From the NCBI GenBank assembly GCA_023139225.1, contig JAGLNZ010000209.1, positions 1 to 5,753 of the forward strand: a DNA stretch of 5,753 bases, in the 5' to 3' direction. The DNA comes from Desulfobacula sp. Lineage in GTDB: Bacteria > Desulfobacterota > Desulfobacteria > Desulfobacterales > Desulfobacteraceae. The position numbers and the translations under genes are program-made. The notes below the pieces were generated by a model, which was given only the letters and a program-made list of their open reading frames with translations, was not told the DNA's origin and did no database searches. Below, piece by piece: positions 4,947-5,753 of the stretch (the stretch's first letter is position 1; every line of letters starts with the position of its first letter).

Positions 4947-4974
4947 AACCCCCCGGCGATACCACCTGGGGGTT
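4947..4974 (-). terminator. GC-rich hairpin, possible terminator downstream of lpdA
   Basis: AACCCCC (4947-4953) pairs with GGGGGTT (4968-4974). After one C-T mismatch the stem continues with GG/CC, leaving an 8-base loop. On the minus strand it is followed by TTTCCTTGG, a short and broken U tract. It lies about 40 bases past the lpdA stop, so it is a plausible but not ideal terminator. Confidence 0.4.
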
Positions 4975-4991
4975 AAAAGAAGGAATGTAAA

Positions 4992-5006
4992 AAAACCATT
5001 GGTTTT
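4992..5006 (-). terminator. Weak hairpin with U run directly after lpdA
   Basis: AAAACCA-T-TGGTTTT is a perfect 15-base symmetric element 9 bases past the lpdA stop. On the minus strand it runs into seven T's (ending near 4990). Only about five pairs, mostly A-T, can form once a real loop is allowed, so it would be a weak terminator, perhaps acting with the GC-rich hairpin further on. Confidence 0.3.
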
Positions 5007-5014
5007 ATATGAGT

Positions 5015-5753
5015 TTAACCGTGAAGCGGTGTGCCACAAGCCTTTAAGGAGATTTCGCCCATGATTTCAGCCAGTGTGGGATGAGCATGGATAGTATGGG
5101 CGATATCCTTTGCAGTCAATCCCTTTTGAATGGCAAGGGTTGCTTCTGCAATAAGATCTGTTGCATGGGCCCCTATCAGGTGAACACCAAGGATTTTATT
5201 GGATTCTTTTTCAACTATCATTTTTGCTGTTCCTGCGAGCTCATCAATGGCCTGGGCTTTTCCAAGGGTTCTGAAATTGACACTGAACGCTTCCACGTCA
5301 TACCCCTTTTTTCTGGCTTGGGCCTCACTTAATCCAACCGTACCGATTTCCGGCATGGTAAAAATAGCTCCCGGAATCACATCATAATTCATAGTACTGC
5401 CTTTACCCATTGCGTTTTGAGCGGCAACAATTCCTTCATGGGAAGCGACATGTGCCAGCATAACTTTTTCAGGTCCGAGAATATCACCGATGGCATAAAC
5501 GTCTTTTACGCTTGTTTCTAATCGTTCATTAACATCAATCCAGCCCTGGGGTGTAATTTTAATACCGATATTTTCAAGCCCTAACTCAGATGATAACGCA
5601 GATCTTCCAATACAGACCGCCATTTTCTGAGCTTTGATCATATTGGTTTTTAATTTTTTAGGCTTTGGATTATCCGTAAACGGCGAGGTATCCATATGAA
5701 TTGAAACAAGGTCTTCTTTTATATCCGAGGATTTAACGATGGTATCACAAAAA
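5015..5753 (-). CDS. lpdA: Dihydrolipoamide dehydrogenase, C-terminal half (5' partial)
   Basis: The frame is open to the window edge and gives 245 residues ending at TAA 5015-5017; the N-terminal FAD domain and the redox CxxxxC site lie outside. Visible are the end of the NAD domain with a CIGR-x-A motif (the VGRxPN-like turn), SVKDVYAIGDILG (the FAD-binding Gly-Asp of the second flavin motif), MLAHVASHEGIVAA, and the interface domain with VIPGAIFTMPEIGTVGLSE, ILGVHLIGAHATDLIAEA and HTIHAHPTLAE, which carries the catalytic His-Glu pair. E3 reoxidises the lipoyl group of 2-oxoacid dehydrogenases or of glycine-cleavage H protein and passes electrons to NAD+. Sequence after MDTSPF (KPKKLKTNMI) matches the usual E3 position just before the NAD-domain end. 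Which complex it serves cannot be told from this window. Confidence 0.93.
   Translation of the reverse strand, partial: FCDTIVKSSDIKEDLVSIHMDTSPFTDNPKPKKLKTNMIKAQKMAVCIGRSALSSELGLENIGIKITPQGWIDVNERLETSVKDVYAIGDILGPEKVMLAHVASHEGIVAAQNAMGKGSTMNYDVIPGAIFTMPEIGTVGLSEAQARKKGYDVEAFSVNFRTLGKAQAIDELAGTAKMIVEKESNKILGVHLIGAHATDLIAEATLAIQKGLTAKDIAHTIHAHPTLAEIMGEISLKACGTPLHG

Noticed and set aside
4777..5064. 95-codon plus-strand open frame across the DUF134 control region
   Set aside because: It overlaps the promoter, both operator-like sites, the hairpins and the end of lpdA, has no Shine-Dalgarno and resembles no protein family.

Overview
The window looks like a chromosomal segment of an anaerobic, probably sulfate-reducing Desulfobacterota (Desulfobacteraceae-like) bacterium. 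This is inferred from gene content and style: a Tat-exported multi-cluster iron-sulfur protein beside a small cytochrome b-type subunit, DUF134 and DUF5320 genes, a Cache/HAMP sensor with a Cys4 tail, and moderately AT-rich DNA with strong Shine-Dalgarno sequences. No rRNA, tRNA, CRISPR array, insertion sequence or phage gene was found.

Positions 1-2263 (+ strand) form one compact gene run. It holds the last 33 codons of a membrane protein that looks like CcdA/DsbD-beta, a secreted thioredoxin-fold protein (WCKYC), a Tat-exported ferredoxin-like subunit with four cluster motifs, a four-helix membrane subunit whose ATG overlaps the previous stop codon, and a small FmdB-type zinc ribbon. The first two genes resemble DsbD split into two polypeptides and would carry electrons outward to periplasmic thiols. 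The next two resemble the electron-transfer and quinone-facing subunits of a membrane oxidoreductase. No catalytic subunit is visible. One cluster motif of the iron-sulfur protein lacks its second cysteine.

Positions 2264-2352 are a convergent intergenic stretch with two hairpins, one suited to ending transcription from each side. Positions 2353-3891 (- strand) encode a membrane sensor: TM, Cache-like periplasmic domain, TM, HAMP, short coiled coil, then a Cys4 module instead of a kinase, cyclase or methyl-accepting domain. Its start is set by a GGAGGT seven bases before the internal ATG. Upstream lies a plausible sigma70-type promoter whose -10 overlaps a perfect TGTTAA-T-TTAACA palindrome.

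Positions 4014-4865 (- strand) form a two-gene unit: a DUF134 (UPF0251) helix-turn-helix protein with an unusual Gly/Arg-rich tail, then a DUF5320 Gly-rich/coiled-coil protein, ended by a perfect hairpin. The DUF134 gene has a near-consensus promoter (TTGACA, 17 bp, TATATT) bracketed by two GGTCA-N2-TGACC-type sites about 53 bp apart, strongly suggesting a locally acting, probably autoregulatory, repressor.

Positions 5015-5753 (- strand) are the C-terminal half of dihydrolipoamide dehydrogenase, whose N-terminus lies outside the window. The 127-bp gap to the DUF134 control region holds hairpins that may end lpdA transcription.
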